Shown: positions 8,584 to 17,272, counted from the stretch's first letter. The stretch: 37,274 bases of DNA from a bacterium (GCA_017308215.1 JAFKFQ010000267.1:1-37274); one strand, 5' to 3'. Program-made: numbers and translations. Notes: generated by a model not told the origin, from the sequence alone.

Positions 8584-9863
8584 CGAACCGGCACCTCGGG
8601 TTGGTGGCGGGTTGCGCCGGTGCCCGCCGCCCTCAGGAGGCGGGCCAGCCTCCTGGGCCGGAGGTAAATCGACGGGCAGGTCGCCAGGGAAGACAGGAAG
8701 GTGCGCCAGGCCAGCCAGTGATCTCCCCGGGCGGCCAGTTTCTGTGAGGCTTCGAATTGCCGGACGGCCGGGGTCCAGTGGTCGCCCACGTACCGCCGCA
8801 CCGCCGCCGGGGTGAACGGTGGTATCACCCAGACTCTCCGGGCGCGGCGCGGTACTGACACGACTCGCCGGTAGAGTTCGACGTACCGGCGGGCCGTGGT
8901 CACGAAATCGAACCGCTCCGCCACGAACGCGCGACAGGCACGCCGCCGGCGCGCCATGCCCTCCCGGTCCCGAAGAGCTGCGAGGACGAACTCGGCCGCG
9001 GCCTCCGGCGTAAGGTGGGGCGAGTACAGACCCCCTAGTGAGGGGTCCACGCCCTCGCGCACGCCCGGCACGTCCGGCCCTAGTACGGGGCACCCGCACG
9101 CCTGGGCCTCCAGGTAGGCCATGCTCAGGCCTTCGAAGGCCGAGGTCGAGAGAACGCACCCGCCGCTCGCGGCCACGGCCTGAAAGAAAGCCGCCATTGA
9201 TTCGACCGGGACCGCCGACCACCGCTCGGCCACCCTCTCAAGCACGGCAGTGAGGCCGCACGGGGCTCGTGACGGACCGTCCGGGTCGGCGACCCAGACC
9301 CGCACCCCCGCTCGCGCCAGGGCCGGGGCGATCGCCGCCAACCGGTCGATGCGCTTTTGCTCGAGGTCCGCCCCGCGCCCGACCCATGCCACAACCGGCG
9401 GCCCCCGGGGCGGTCCATCGGGGGGCACGAAGCGGTCGAGGTCGACCCCGTTCACGATGACCGGGACGGGAAGGTCCGTGACGGCGGCCTGGGCCTCGGC
9501 ACACCAGCGCGAACACCCGACCAGCGCGTCACAGTTGCGGGAGGACCACCCCGGTGTAACCCGGCCGTGAACGGTTGCCACGAGGCGGGGGCCGATCCAC
9601 GTCACGGCGGAGACACCAGTGTCGCGGTCGTCCACGGCTGCATGGACCACGTCGAACGCACCGGCCCGCGTTAGAGCCAGGAATTCCGCCAAGTCCCCGA
9701 AATGGACTCGGACGTCCGAAGGCACATGACCCGCGATCAGGCCGCGTCGAAAGAAGAAGAGTTCGGCTTGCTGGCCAAGGGCACGGAGGGCGCGCGCCAT
9801 CCCGACCATCCAGGTCTCGACGCCGCCGATCATGCCGGAGTGCCAGGTGAGAAGTATTTTCAT
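8580..9863 (-). CDS. Glycosyltransferase family 4 with C-terminal extension
   Basis: A 427-residue GT4 enzyme starting MKILLTWHSGMIGGVETWM at ATG 9863. The GGVET loop is the family's N-terminal glycine motif. Other landmarks are DVVHAAVDDRDTG, VNGVDLDRFVPP, WVGRGADLEQKRIDRL and the donor site SAFEGLSMAYLEAQACGCPV. After the usual end of the fold, about 80 extra residues follow that are Arg/Trp-rich and read like a small helical domain (VRQFEASQKLAARGDHWLAW). Similar helical tails occur in GT4 proteins from polysaccharide loci. It ends in an ATGA overlap with the downstream GT2 gene and starts 12 bases after the upstream GT2. Confidence 0.88.
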   Translation of the reverse strand: MKILLTWHSGMIGGVETWMVGMARALRALGQQAELFFFRRGLIAGHVPSDVRVHFGDLAEFLALTRAGAFDVVHAAVDDRDTGVSAVTWIGPRLVATVHGRVTPGWSSRNCDALVGCSRWCAEAQAAVTDLPVPVIVNGVDLDRFVPPDGPPRGPPVVAWVGRGADLEQKRIDRLAAIAPALARAGVRVWVADPDGPSRAPCGLTAVLERVAERWSAVPVESMAAFFQAVAASGGCVLSTSAFEGLSMAYLEAQACGCPVLGPDVPGVREGVDPSLGGLYSPHLTPEAAAEFVLAALRDREGMARRRRACRAFVAERFDFVTTARRYVELYRRVVSVPRRARRVWVIPPFTPAAVRRYVGDHWTPAVRQFEASQKLAARGDHWLAWRTFLSSLATCPSIYLRPRRLARLLRAAGTGATRHQPEVPVR

Positions 9864-9875
9864 GTTCGCGGCGTG

Positions 9876-10901
9876 TCAGTGACCGCATCCGGGTTCGGGC
9901 ATTGGCACCGCGGGCGGCTGGGCGGTGACAGCGGAGAGGCGTCGCCGAAAGCTCTGGAGCCACTTCCCGACCCGCGGCCCCGCAGCCCGCCTTGCCCGGA
10001 GCCGGAGCCACTCGCCCCCGGTCCGTACGCCCGGTGCCACGCCTCCCGCGAGACGGGAGTAGGCTCGGTATTCGAGATCGTCCCCCCTCTCAACCGCCTG
10101 GTAGGCTCCGTCGAACGCCTCGCGGAGAACACGCTCCGCGACCAGGCGGCGGAACTCGCCGGCATCGGGCAGCCGGTGACCCCACCGGTCGAAAAACACC
10201 TCAAACGCCTTCATGACTTGACCCAGGTCACGGCTCCCCCGGAACGCGAGCGACATGCTGGCCGGGTGAAGCCGGTAGTACGCTTGGTGCGAGCGGATGA
10301 ACGCGACGTCCGCGTGCGCCGCGAACCGCAGCCACATCTCGAAGTCGCCGGCGTGGGGCAGCCCCGGGTGGAACTTGCCGATCACCTTCTGGGTCGCCGT
10401 CCGCGCGATGGCCGTCGGCGTGGGCACGATGTTCACAGCCGTTTCACACGCCGAGCGGATAAACTCCAGCCCCTCATGCAACACGACTTCGGGGGTTACG
10501 CGCTGCCGATCGCGGGTCGGATCGGGGTGGCCCGTGTTGATCGCGTAACCGTACGTCAGCCCGACCCCCGGGTGTGCGTCCATCACGGCCGCGGCCCGGG
10601 CCAGGGCACCAGGAATGAGCATGTCGTCGGCCGACAGGAGCAGGCAGTAATCGCCGGCCAGCCAGTCGATCCCCTCGTCAAACGTCGTGAGGTGCCCGCG
10701 GTTGACGACGTGACGCCGGTACTCGACGCGCGGGTCTGCCGCGGCCAGGGTCCGGCCCACGGCCTCGCTGTCGTCCGACGAGCAGTCGTCCAGGATGAGC
10801 ACCCGGACGGCCACACCCTGCTGCGTGAGTACGCTGTTGACCGCGCCCGGCAAAAAGCGGCCGTAGTTGTAGCACGGAACGCAGACGTCGACGGATGACA
10901 T
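9876..10901 (-). CDS. Glycosyltransferase family 2
   Basis: A 341-residue GT2 enzyme. I place the start at ATG 10901 (MSSVDVCVPCYNYGRFL), because the longer open frame to 11612 covers the opposite reading of the ABC ATPase gene and has no protein character. Motifs are LILDDCSSDDS for the donor, the metal site LLSADDMLIPG, and HAGDFEMWLRFA, where the Asp of GDFEMW is the expected catalytic base. The C-terminal half includes YYRLHPASMS, common in GT2 enzymes of this type. It lies 32 bases after the ATPase gene. The substrate is unknown. Confidence 0.9.
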   Translation of the reverse strand: MSSVDVCVPCYNYGRFLPGAVNSVLTQQGVAVRVLILDDCSSDDSEAVGRTLAAADPRVEYRRHVVNRGHLTTFDEGIDWLAGDYCLLLSADDMLIPGALARAAAVMDAHPGVGLTYGYAINTGHPDPTRDRQRVTPEVVLHEGLEFIRSACETAVNIVPTPTAIARTATQKVIGKFHPGLPHAGDFEMWLRFAAHADVAFIRSHQAYYRLHPASMSLAFRGSRDLGQVMKAFEVFFDRWGHRLPDAGEFRRLVAERVLREAFDGAYQAVERGDDLEYRAYSRLAGGVAPGVRTGGEWLRLRARRAAGPRVGKWLQSFRRRLSAVTAQPPAVPMPEPGCGH

Positions 10902-10933
10902 GAGTCGAACCCCGGGCGAGGGCGGCCGACCGG

Positions 10934-12235
10934 TCAGCGCGGGCGGTCCGTATTCCACTCCGCGGCGGGGCGGATCAGGCCGCGCGTGACCGGCCAGCGG
11001 TAGTGGTCTTCGCCGCTCTCGGCCACCCGCAGGACGGTGAAGTCGAGAGTCCGCTGCACGTGGTCGCAGGTCCGCCCGTCGTGGTGGTGGACGCCGAGGT
11101 CGATGCCGTAATCCCGGGGGAGGAGGTGGGCATGAATGGTGACGGCCACCTCGTGCCGGCCCGGCTTCAAGAGGGCGGGCGGCTTGCCCCCGTCGAGCGT
11201 CGAGGAGTAGGTGACCGGGCACCCGTCCGTCGTGGCGATGCTCACCTCGAAGTGCCCGTCGGGAATCACCGTCTCCACGTCGCAGACGAAGTGGACGCGG
11301 ACGGGCTGGCCGAAGTAGAAGGTTGTCGTTTCCCGGTCGCGGTCGTCCGTCAGCCGCACGGACCGGAAACTCGCCTCTCCCGGCACGTCGCGATGCCGCG
11401 GGGCGTTCTCCGGGATCATGCCGGTGTTGATCGTGTCGCGGCCGGCGGTCAGGTAGTGGTTCACGACGTGGTCCACGTCGCCGTCCAGGGCCAGGGTGCC
11501 GGACTCGATCAGGATGGCGCGCGAGCAGAGCGACTTCACCGCGGACATGGTGTGACTGACGAACAGCACCGTCCGCCCTTCGCGGCTGATTTGGCCCATT
11601 TTGCCCAGGCACTTCTGCTGGAATGCCGTGTCGCCGACGGCGAGTACCTCGTCCACGATCAGCACCTCCGGCTCGAGGTGGGCGGCGACCGCGAACGCGA
11701 GCCGGGTGTACATGCCGCTGCTGTACCGCTTGACCGGTGTGTCCAGAAACCGGTCGATTTCGGAGAACGCGACGATCTCGTCGAACTTCCGGGCGACCTC
11801 CCGCCGGGACATGCCGAGGATACTGCCGTTGAGGAAGACGTTCTCGCGGCCGGTCAGTTCGGGGTGGAACCCGGTCCCCACTTCCAGCAGGCTTCCGATC
11901 CGGCCGCGCAGCCGGATCTCACCCGCGGTGGGGCTCGTCACGCGGCTCAGGAGTTTCAGGAGGGTGGATTTGCCGGCGCCGTTGCGGCCGACCACGCCCA
12001 CAACCTCGCCCGGCCGGACGTCAAAGTTGACGTCGCGCAGGGCCCAGATGTAGTCCTGTCGTGGGTCGCGGGCGTCCCCTGCCGGGGCCGACCACCCGAC
12101 CGTTCGCGCGGCCAGCCGTGTCGCATGCCACACGCCGGACATCACGGAGTCGCGGAGGGTGCAATACCCGTGGCTGGTGCCGAGCCCGAGGCGAAAGCGC
12201 TTGGAGAGGCCGGCGACCGAAATGGCGACAGTCAT
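10934..12235 (-). CDS. wzt: Polysaccharide ABC exporter, ATP-binding subunit with C-terminal carbohydrate-binding domain (Wzt-like)
   Basis: A 433-residue ATPase that should pair with the ABC-2 permease at 20078-20959 to flip or export lipid-linked glycan across the inner membrane. The ATPase domain has Walker A GRNGAGKS (83-90), a Q-loop region at about 116-125, the signature YSSGM (171-175), Walker B VLIVDEVLAVGD (191-202) and the switch SHTMSA. This pattern is typical of KpsT/Wzt/TagH ATPases. Residues from about 290 to the end form a beta-rich domain like the Wzt C-terminal domain, which in known systems recognises the chain terminus. ATPase and permease genes are separated by about 8 kb, which is unusual. 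The start overlaps the upstream gene by 4 bases (ATGA). Confidence 0.92.
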   Translation of the reverse strand: MTVAISVAGLSKRFRLGLGTSHGYCTLRDSVMSGVWHATRLAARTVGWSAPAGDARDPRQDYIWALRDVNFDVRPGEVVGVVGRNGAGKSTLLKLLSRVTSPTAGEIRLRGRIGSLLEVGTGFHPELTGRENVFLNGSILGMSRREVARKFDEIVAFSEIDRFLDTPVKRYSSGMYTRLAFAVAAHLEPEVLIVDEVLAVGDTAFQQKCLGKMGQISREGRTVLFVSHTMSAVKSLCSRAILIESGTLALDGDVDHVVNHYLTAGRDTINTGMIPENAPRHRDVPGEASFRSVRLTDDRDRETTTFYFGQPVRVHFVCDVETVIPDGHFEVSIATTDGCPVTYSSTLDGGKPPALLKPGRHEVAVTIHAHLLPRDYGIDLGVHHHDGRTCDHVQRTLDFTVLRVAESGEDHYRWPVTRGLIRPAAEWNTDRPR

Positions 12236-12945
12236 ACACCTGTCCGTGGCGGGGGGGTGTCCGTCGGCCCCCGGTCGGCCTTCGGGCCGCCGGTGGTCGC
12301 GGTACGCACCAGGGTCCGTGCGGGGTTGCCGACGACCGTGGTCCCGGCCGCGACGTCGCCGATGACGACGGCACCGAGGCCGACCTGGGCCTTCCTGCCG
12401 ACGACCACCCGCTGGCGGAGGGCGGCACCGGCACCGATGTACGCCGACGACTCGACCCGGACGCCGCCGCCGATCAACGCCCCGGGACCGACAAGAACGA
12501 AGTCGTCAACGCCGCCACCGAAGTCGACGGTGCAGCCCGTGCCGAGCCAGACGTGGTTGCCGATCGAGACCCCGCTGGCAACGCGGGCGAGGCCGTTTAC
12601 GCAGGTCCCGGCCCCGAGGCGCGCCCGCCGGGAAACCAGGGCGGCGGGATGGACGAGGGTGGCGAAGCGTTCCGGGGGAACCCCCATCATCGCGACGAGT
12701 TCCGCGCGCTTTCGGAACGTCCGGTCGCCACCGATCGTGTTCACGAATTCGACCCCGGTTAGGTTGGCCGCGTCCCGCACGCCGCCGAGGACTTCGTAGT
12801 CCTCACACCGGCTGCCGCGAGCCCGCGCGTCGTCGAGGAACCCGGCGATCTCCCACACCGTGCCGGACCGGTTGATCGCATCCACAAGGTCCAGGATGTC
12901 GTAAGCGTTGCCAGACGTTCCCAGGATCACGAGTTTCCGTGACAC
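12232..12945 (-). CDS. NeuD/PglD-like sugar O- or N-acyltransferase, catalytic His apparently lost
   Basis: A 237-residue protein with an N-terminal Rossmann-like PglD_N domain (VILGTSGNAYDILDLV, residues 6-21) and a C-terminal left-handed beta-helix of hexapeptide repeats (about 98-215). Family members acetylate amino sugars or sialic acid using acetyl-CoA. A GTG start at 12945 is chosen: GAGGGAG lies just upstream and the product begins MSRKLVILG; the frame extends to 13062 without protein character. At the place where relatives read VDHDCVIGDF, this protein reads VDFGGGVDDF (140-149), so the usual catalytic His and its partner are Phe and Gly. It may be inactive, structural, or use other residues. 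It is 79 bases from the formyltransferase gene. Confidence 0.83.
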   Translation of the reverse strand: MSRKLVILGTSGNAYDILDLVDAINRSGTVWEIAGFLDDARARGSRCEDYEVLGGVRDAANLTGVEFVNTIGGDRTFRKRAELVAMMGVPPERFATLVHPAALVSRRARLGAGTCVNGLARVASGVSIGNHVWLGTGCTVDFGGGVDDFVLVGPGALIGGGVRVESSAYIGAGAALRQRVVVGRKAQVGLGAVVIGDVAAGTTVVGNPARTLVRTATTGGPKADRGPTDTPPPRTGV

Positions 12946-13024
12946 CGCTCCCTCGCGTTGGGTGGGCTTGGTGGGAATGCCGACGGTACCCCGAGCGGGC
13001 CTCGGCGTGAGCGGGGACCAGGAT

Positions 13025-14050
13025 TCACACCGCCTGGGTTGACAACGCCCGGCCCCCCACACGACTCAACTCGGCGACGGCTGCTTCCAGCGCGCGGATG
13101 CGGTCCAACAAGTCGAAGGCGTGTAAACCCAGCGTGCAACGCACCGACGTGATGACCTCGGCCGCGGGCCGGGGGCCGTCGCCGGCCACCTCGACCTCGT
13201 GGACCCGCAGCACGCCGTCGCCCGTCAGGACGTCGACCCAGCCGTGTTGCCGCGCGACGTTCACGACCCGCCCCGGCACTCGCCCCTCGTACCGCGGCGG
13301 GTTAGGCACCAAGTCGGCTCTCCAGACTCGGATCGGCAGGCCCCCCAGAAACGTCAACCCGCCGGGGTAGGGTGCCGCGAGGGCGCGGATGAGGTCGTGG
13401 ATTCGGCGGGTCGGCTGTGACCAGACGATCTCCCCGTCTTGCGGCAACCGGGAGCATGTGTAGGTGGCCTGGGAGCCGTCTTGCGGCCGGCCGTCGTCGC
13501 CGGCGAGGTGACGCGCCACGGCGTCTCCAAGGTGCAGCCGCTGGAGTGTGTTCAATCGGTTGTATATTTTTGTTATAGTATCTTCAGACTCGAACGGAAC
13601 CCCCTGTTGGAACAGGATGTTGCCCCCATCCAGGTCGGGTGTCAGGACGTGGATCGAGATCGCGGTCCCGGGTTCCGCGTTGATCATGGCCCAGCTCACG
13701 GTCGCCCGGCCGCGGTAACGGGGGAGCGGGGCGTAGTGAACGTTGACGAACCGGCGGCCGGCCAGAACACGCGGCGGCAGGATTCGGTTGTACGAAGAAA
13801 CGACTACACAGGTCGGCCGGGCGCGGGTTATCAGCCGTTCGATGCCCGTGATCGAGGTGTCGGCTGTGACCGAGATCCCGAGCTCGGCTGCACGTCGGCG
13901 GACCGGGTCGCCGTCCGTGTCGCCACGGTCGAGGTCACGCACCACCCCGAGCACCGGGAACCGCTCGGCGAGTGAGTCCAGGGCCGAGTGGGCGGTCGGC
14001 CCGCACCCGATGAGTAGAACGCCAGTGCCCGATCGGTCAGAGGGGATCAA
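13025..14050 (-). CDS. Sugar N-formyltransferase (methionyl-tRNA formyltransferase superfamily)
   Basis: A 341-residue enzyme expected to transfer a formyl group from N10-formyltetrahydrofolate to an amino sugar nucleotide in the cytosol. The catalytic triad of the family is present: Asn103 and His105 in FVNVHYAPLPRYRG and Asp141 in TPDLDGGNI. The C-terminal domain resembles that of ArnA/Fmt (IRALAAPYPGGLTF). Its context between aminotransferase, epimerase and acyltransferase genes favours a sugar substrate over tRNA. The gene overlaps the preceding unknown gene by 14 bases. A patch around 13549-13592, coding for about TITKIYNRLNT, uses AT-rich codons unlike the rest of the gene. Confidence 0.85.
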   Translation of the reverse strand: MIPSDRSGTGVLLIGCGPTAHSALDSLAERFPVLGVVRDLDRGDTDGDPVRRRAAELGISVTADTSITGIERLITRARPTCVVVSSYNRILPPRVLAGRRFVNVHYAPLPRYRGRATVSWAMINAEPGTAISIHVLTPDLDGGNILFQQGVPFESEDTITKIYNRLNTLQRLHLGDAVARHLAGDDGRPQDGSQATYTCSRLPQDGEIVWSQPTRRIHDLIRALAAPYPGGLTFLGGLPIRVWRADLVPNPPRYEGRVPGRVVNVARQHGWVDVLTGDGVLRVHEVEVAGDGPRPAAEVITSVRCTLGLHAFDLLDRIRALEAAVAELSRVGGRALSTQAV

Positions 14051-15047
14051 GGTACCTCCAGTCGTCCGAGCCCGGTTCCGCGCGCAGCAGAACCTCTGCG
14101 ACCTTCAGCCCGCCGGCCTGAAGCCGTACGACCGGCTCCGGGCCGAGTGCGGATGGAAGGATGCCCATGTGTCCGGTCGGCGGCGCTGAGGGCGGCCAGT
14201 ACGGCACGCCGACGGCGTCGAGCCCCGCGCGGTCGAGGTCACCCCAGAACTGGACGACCACCGCGGACGGGGCCGCGGAGGCGAGCGCCCGGGCCTCGTC
14301 GCGGCCGACGATGACTTGCGGGCCGGTCCCCGCTGCGACCAACACGGCGTCACACTCGCCACACGACTGCAGCGCGGCCGGTGACAGTTCGTGGGGTGAC
14401 GTGACGCTCGCCCCGGCCGCTTCCAGGCCCCGGTGGATGTACGGGCCGAACGGGTTGTCGGATACCACGACCACCCGGCTGCCGCGGACGGCAACCCCCG
14501 CGTCCGTGAGCAACCGGACGGCCATCGCGCCGAGGTAGCTGAAGACGTCGACCTGCGGGTGCCGCTCGTTTGTTCCGGCCACACGAATGCCCCGCGCCAG
14601 GCAGGCTTCGAGGTTCACGTCCTCCGGCCGCAACTCCCAGCACTCGTACATCAGCGGGACCACCGCGCCCGGGCGCATGCACTCGACCGTCTCGCGGTCG
14701 ATGGGCCGGACGTGTCCGCTGTTCGTAACCACATCCGCCTCGCGGATGAGGTCCGGGCGCTTCTCGGTGACGACCCGCACTCGGCCGGCCACCCCGGCCT
14801 CTGCGGCCAGTGCCTCGGTCGTGCAGCGGGCCTCCGCAACCGTTCCGAACCGGCTCGGCCGGGCGAGGGCGAAGACCCGCTCCGCCCCGGCCCGGGCCGC
14901 GAGGACGGGCGTAACCGCGTATGCCCCCGTGGCCGCCTCCGTGAACACCACCCGGCCGCGGAGGTTCAGCCCGCAGCGCTCGACGGCCTGTCGCACGAGG
15001 CGGGCGAGCCGGGTCGTGTTCAACCCCGGGCGCGTGTCCCTCATCAC
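14037..15047 (-). CDS. Unrecognised protein with two Rossmann-like segments
   Basis: A 336-residue protein that I do not recognise. It shows two nucleotide-binding-like segments: about residues 28-62 (RGRVVFTEAATGAYAV then AARAGAERVFALAR), and about 188-215 (VRGSRVVVVSDNPFGPYI then AAGASVTS). Between them is a stretch like the linker of 2-hydroxyacid dehydrogenases (LEACLARGIRVAGTNERHP). The layout recalls two-domain NAD-dependent dehydrogenases or S-adenosylhomocysteine hydrolase-like folds, but neither glycine motif is canonical. No signal peptide or membrane segment is visible. It overlaps the aminotransferase by 4 bases (ATGA) and the formyltransferase by 14, so it is very likely made together with them and may act on the same sugar or on its formyl donor. 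That role is inference. Confidence 0.75.
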   Translation of the reverse strand: MMRDTRPGLNTTRLARLVRQAVERCGLNLRGRVVFTEAATGAYAVTPVLAARAGAERVFALARPSRFGTVAEARCTTEALAAEAGVAGRVRVVTEKRPDLIREADVVTNSGHVRPIDRETVECMRPGAVVPLMYECWELRPEDVNLEACLARGIRVAGTNERHPQVDVFSYLGAMAVRLLTDAGVAVRGSRVVVVSDNPFGPYIHRGLEAAGASVTSPHELSPAALQSCGECDAVLVAAGTGPQVIVGRDEARALASAAPSAVVVQFWGDLDRAGLDAVGVPYWPPSAPPTGHMGILPSALGPEPVVRLQAGGLKVAEVLLRAEPGSDDWRYLDPL

Positions 15048-16216
15048 CGGCCTCCCTCGGTGCCTTCACACACGGCCGTTAGCGAGTCGATCACGTACTC
15101 CTGGTCGGCCGCGGTGAGCGAGTCGTACAGGGGGAGCAAGAACACCTCGTCCCGGGCCGACTCCGAGACCGGCAGCGGCTCCCCCCCTGTGTACGGGGGT
15201 TCCTGGTGGGCGTTCATGATCCCGCGGCGGGTCGAGATCCCCCGCCCCATCAGCCGACTCATCCACTGGTCGCGGGTGAGCGGCGAGGCCGGCGTGACGC
15301 GGACCGGGTACGACTGGAAGTTCGGCCGCGCCCATGGGGGGGCGGTGGGCGGCTCCAGCCCCCGAACCCGTGCGAGCGCCTGTGTGTAGCGGGCCGCGAA
15401 CTCGCGCCGCCGCTCGAGCAGGTCGTCCAGCCGGCTCAGTTGAACCAGGCCCACGGCGGCTTGAAGGTCGGTCATCCGGTAGTTGAAGCCCGCGACCGGG
15501 TACGACTCGAACACCAGTTCCGTCGCCCGGTGCCGGGCCAGGTCGGAGACGCTCATCCCGTGCTGCCGCAGCAGGCGGAACTTCGCGTCGAGCTCCGGGG
15601 CCGCGGTCGTCAGCATCCCGCCGTCGCCCGTCGTGATGACCTTCCGCGGGTGGAACGAGAAGCACGCAACGACGCCGCGGGGCCGGCCGACCCGCTCCCA
15701 CCGGCCGTCGAACAATACCTCGGACCCCGCCGCACACGCCGCGTCCTCGACCACGGGCAGGCCGTGCCGGTCGGCGACCGCCAGGACGGCCCGCAGGTCG
15801 CACGGCACGCCCATCTGGTGGACCGGCAGGACCGCCCGCGTCCGCGGCGTGACCGCCCGCTCGATCAGCCGCGGGTCGATGTTGAAGGTGTGCGGGTCGA
15901 CGTCCACGAACACCGGCCGAGCCCCGCACTGGCGGACCGCGTTGGCGGTCGCGATGAACGAGTGGCTGACGGTGATGACCTCGTCGCCCGGCCCGACGCC
16001 GAGGGCGTGGAGGGCGAGGTGGAGCGCGGCCGTGCAGCTCGACACGGCGCAGGCCTGGGCCGCCCCCACGGCCCGGGCGAACGCGTGCTCGAAGGCCTCC
16101 ACCCGCGGCCCCTGGGTGAGCCACCCGGAGAGGATGGCCGCGCGGGCCGCGTCGGCCTCTTCGTCCCCGAGCTTCGGCCGGGCGAAGGGGATGATCGTGC
16201 GTGCCACCGTCCTCAT
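15044..16216 (-). CDS. DegT/DnrJ/EryC1/StrS-family sugar aminotransferase
   Basis: A 390-residue PLP enzyme expected to turn a keto sugar nucleotide into an amino sugar, with glutamate as usual amino donor. The PLP Lys is K192 in FSFHPRKVITTGDGG; the cofactor Asp lies in VVEDAACAAGS (about 156-166), and SSCTAALHLAL (59-69) binds the phosphate. It starts MRTVARTIIPFARPKLG at ATG 16216, 12 bases after the epimerase gene, and overlaps the next gene by 4 bases. Together with the formyltransferase two genes on, it probably builds an N-formylamino sugar. The ring position (3 or 4) cannot be decided from sequence alone. Confidence 0.9.
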   Translation of the reverse strand: MRTVARTIIPFARPKLGDEEADAARAAILSGWLTQGPRVEAFEHAFARAVGAAQACAVSSCTAALHLALHALGVGPGDEVITVSHSFIATANAVRQCGARPVFVDVDPHTFNIDPRLIERAVTPRTRAVLPVHQMGVPCDLRAVLAVADRHGLPVVEDAACAAGSEVLFDGRWERVGRPRGVVACFSFHPRKVITTGDGGMLTTAAPELDAKFRLLRQHGMSVSDLARHRATELVFESYPVAGFNYRMTDLQAAVGLVQLSRLDDLLERRREFAARYTQALARVRGLEPPTAPPWARPNFQSYPVRVTPASPLTRDQWMSRLMGRGISTRRGIMNAHQEPPYTGGEPLPVSESARDEVFLLPLYDSLTAADQEYVIDSLTAVCEGTEGGR

Positions 16217-16228
16217 GGCAGTCCCTGT

Positions 16229-17221
16229 TCAGGAAGGCGTCAACTCTCCGGTCCGCAGCGCGGACCGCCACGCGACCAGCCGGGCCAGTCCGGCGGCCAG
16301 CGGCGTCGTCGCCGTGAAGCCGAGCTCCGCCCTGGCCCGGCTCACGTCCGCCAGCCGGCGGGGGACCGGGTTCACCTTCCGCACGGGGAGGAACTCGGGC
16401 TCGAGGTCGTGCGCCCCCGTCGCGGTCTGGATGGCATGCCAGAGCGCCAGGAGGGACGTCTCGGTGCCGCTGGCGACGTTGTAAACCGCGTCCGACCGGG
16501 GCGACTGCAAGGCCAACAGGTTGGCCCGGGCGACGTCGCCGACGTACACGAGGTCCATCGTGGCCGATCCGTCCCCGTGGACCTGAGGGGGCTTCCGCAG
16601 GGCCGCGCAGTCGAGCCACCGGATGAACACCTCCGTGTACGCCCCCGTCATGTCCATGCGCGGGCCGTAGACGTTGAAGTACCGCAGGCCGACGCTCGGG
16701 AGCCCGTACGTGTCGTGGAAGCTGCGGGCGATCCCCTCGTTCATGAGCTTCGCGGCGCCGTAGATCGTGCGGTTGTTGTGAGGGTGGTGCGATTCGGCCG
16801 TCGGGAACCGGTCCGCGCCGCCGTATACCGACGCGGAGGAGGCGTAGACGACCTTGCGCACCCGCTCCGCAGCCGCCGCCTCGAACACGTTGAACGTGCC
16901 GGTTACCAGAACCTCCAGGCACTCGCGCGGGACCTCGGCACAGCGCGTGATCCGGATGGCGGCCTGGTGAAACACGTAGTCGCAGCCGGCGACCGCCGCC
17001 CGGACCACGACGGGGTTCCGCACATCGCCTTGGATGAACAGGACGTCCCGCGCGGCCATCGCCGCGGCCAGGTTCGCCCGCCGGCCCCGGGTCAGGTTGT
17101 CGAGGACCCGGATCTCGCCGGCCCCCGCGGCAACCAACTGGTCGACGACGTGGGACCCCACGAACCCCGCGCCGCCGGTCACCAGAACCGTGGTACCATC
17201 GATCGGATTCGTCGTCTGCAT
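16229..17221 (-). CDS. NAD-dependent epimerase/dehydratase (extended SDR)
   Basis: A 330-residue extended short-chain dehydrogenase acting on a nucleotide sugar. The NAD motif TGGAGFVGS lies at 15-23, the strand-end Asp at VLDNLTRG (39-46), the SSASVYG motif at 128-134 and the YXXXK pair at Tyr154/Lys158 (YGAAK). The C-terminal part carries RYFNVYGPR and a substrate-binding region. It could be a 4-epimerase, a 4,6-dehydratase or a UDP-glucuronate-type enzyme; the SSAS at the active site is closer to 4-epimerases. It sits between the two aminotransferase genes with a 51-base gap upstream and 12 bases downstream. Confidence 0.88.
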   Translation of the reverse strand: MQTTNPIDGTTVLVTGGAGFVGSHVVDQLVAAGAGEIRVLDNLTRGRRANLAAAMAARDVLFIQGDVRNPVVVRAAVAGCDYVFHQAAIRITRCAEVPRECLEVLVTGTFNVFEAAAAERVRKVVYASSASVYGGADRFPTAESHHPHNNRTIYGAAKLMNEGIARSFHDTYGLPSVGLRYFNVYGPRMDMTGAYTEVFIRWLDCAALRKPPQVHGDGSATMDLVYVGDVARANLLALQSPRSDAVYNVASGTETSLLALWHAIQTATGAHDLEPEFLPVRKVNPVPRRLADVSRARAELGFTATTPLAAGLARLVAWRSALRTGELTPS

Positions 17222-17272
17222 GGCTGCCGCCTTTCCGGGAGCGCGTGTGAGGACCGCCGGCCGGGCCCGGAA

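Noticed and set aside
13025..14050. Housekeeping methionyl-tRNA formyltransferase (fmt)
   Set aside because: The gene is embedded in a sugar operon with aminotransferase and epimerase, and no def gene or ribosomal context is present.
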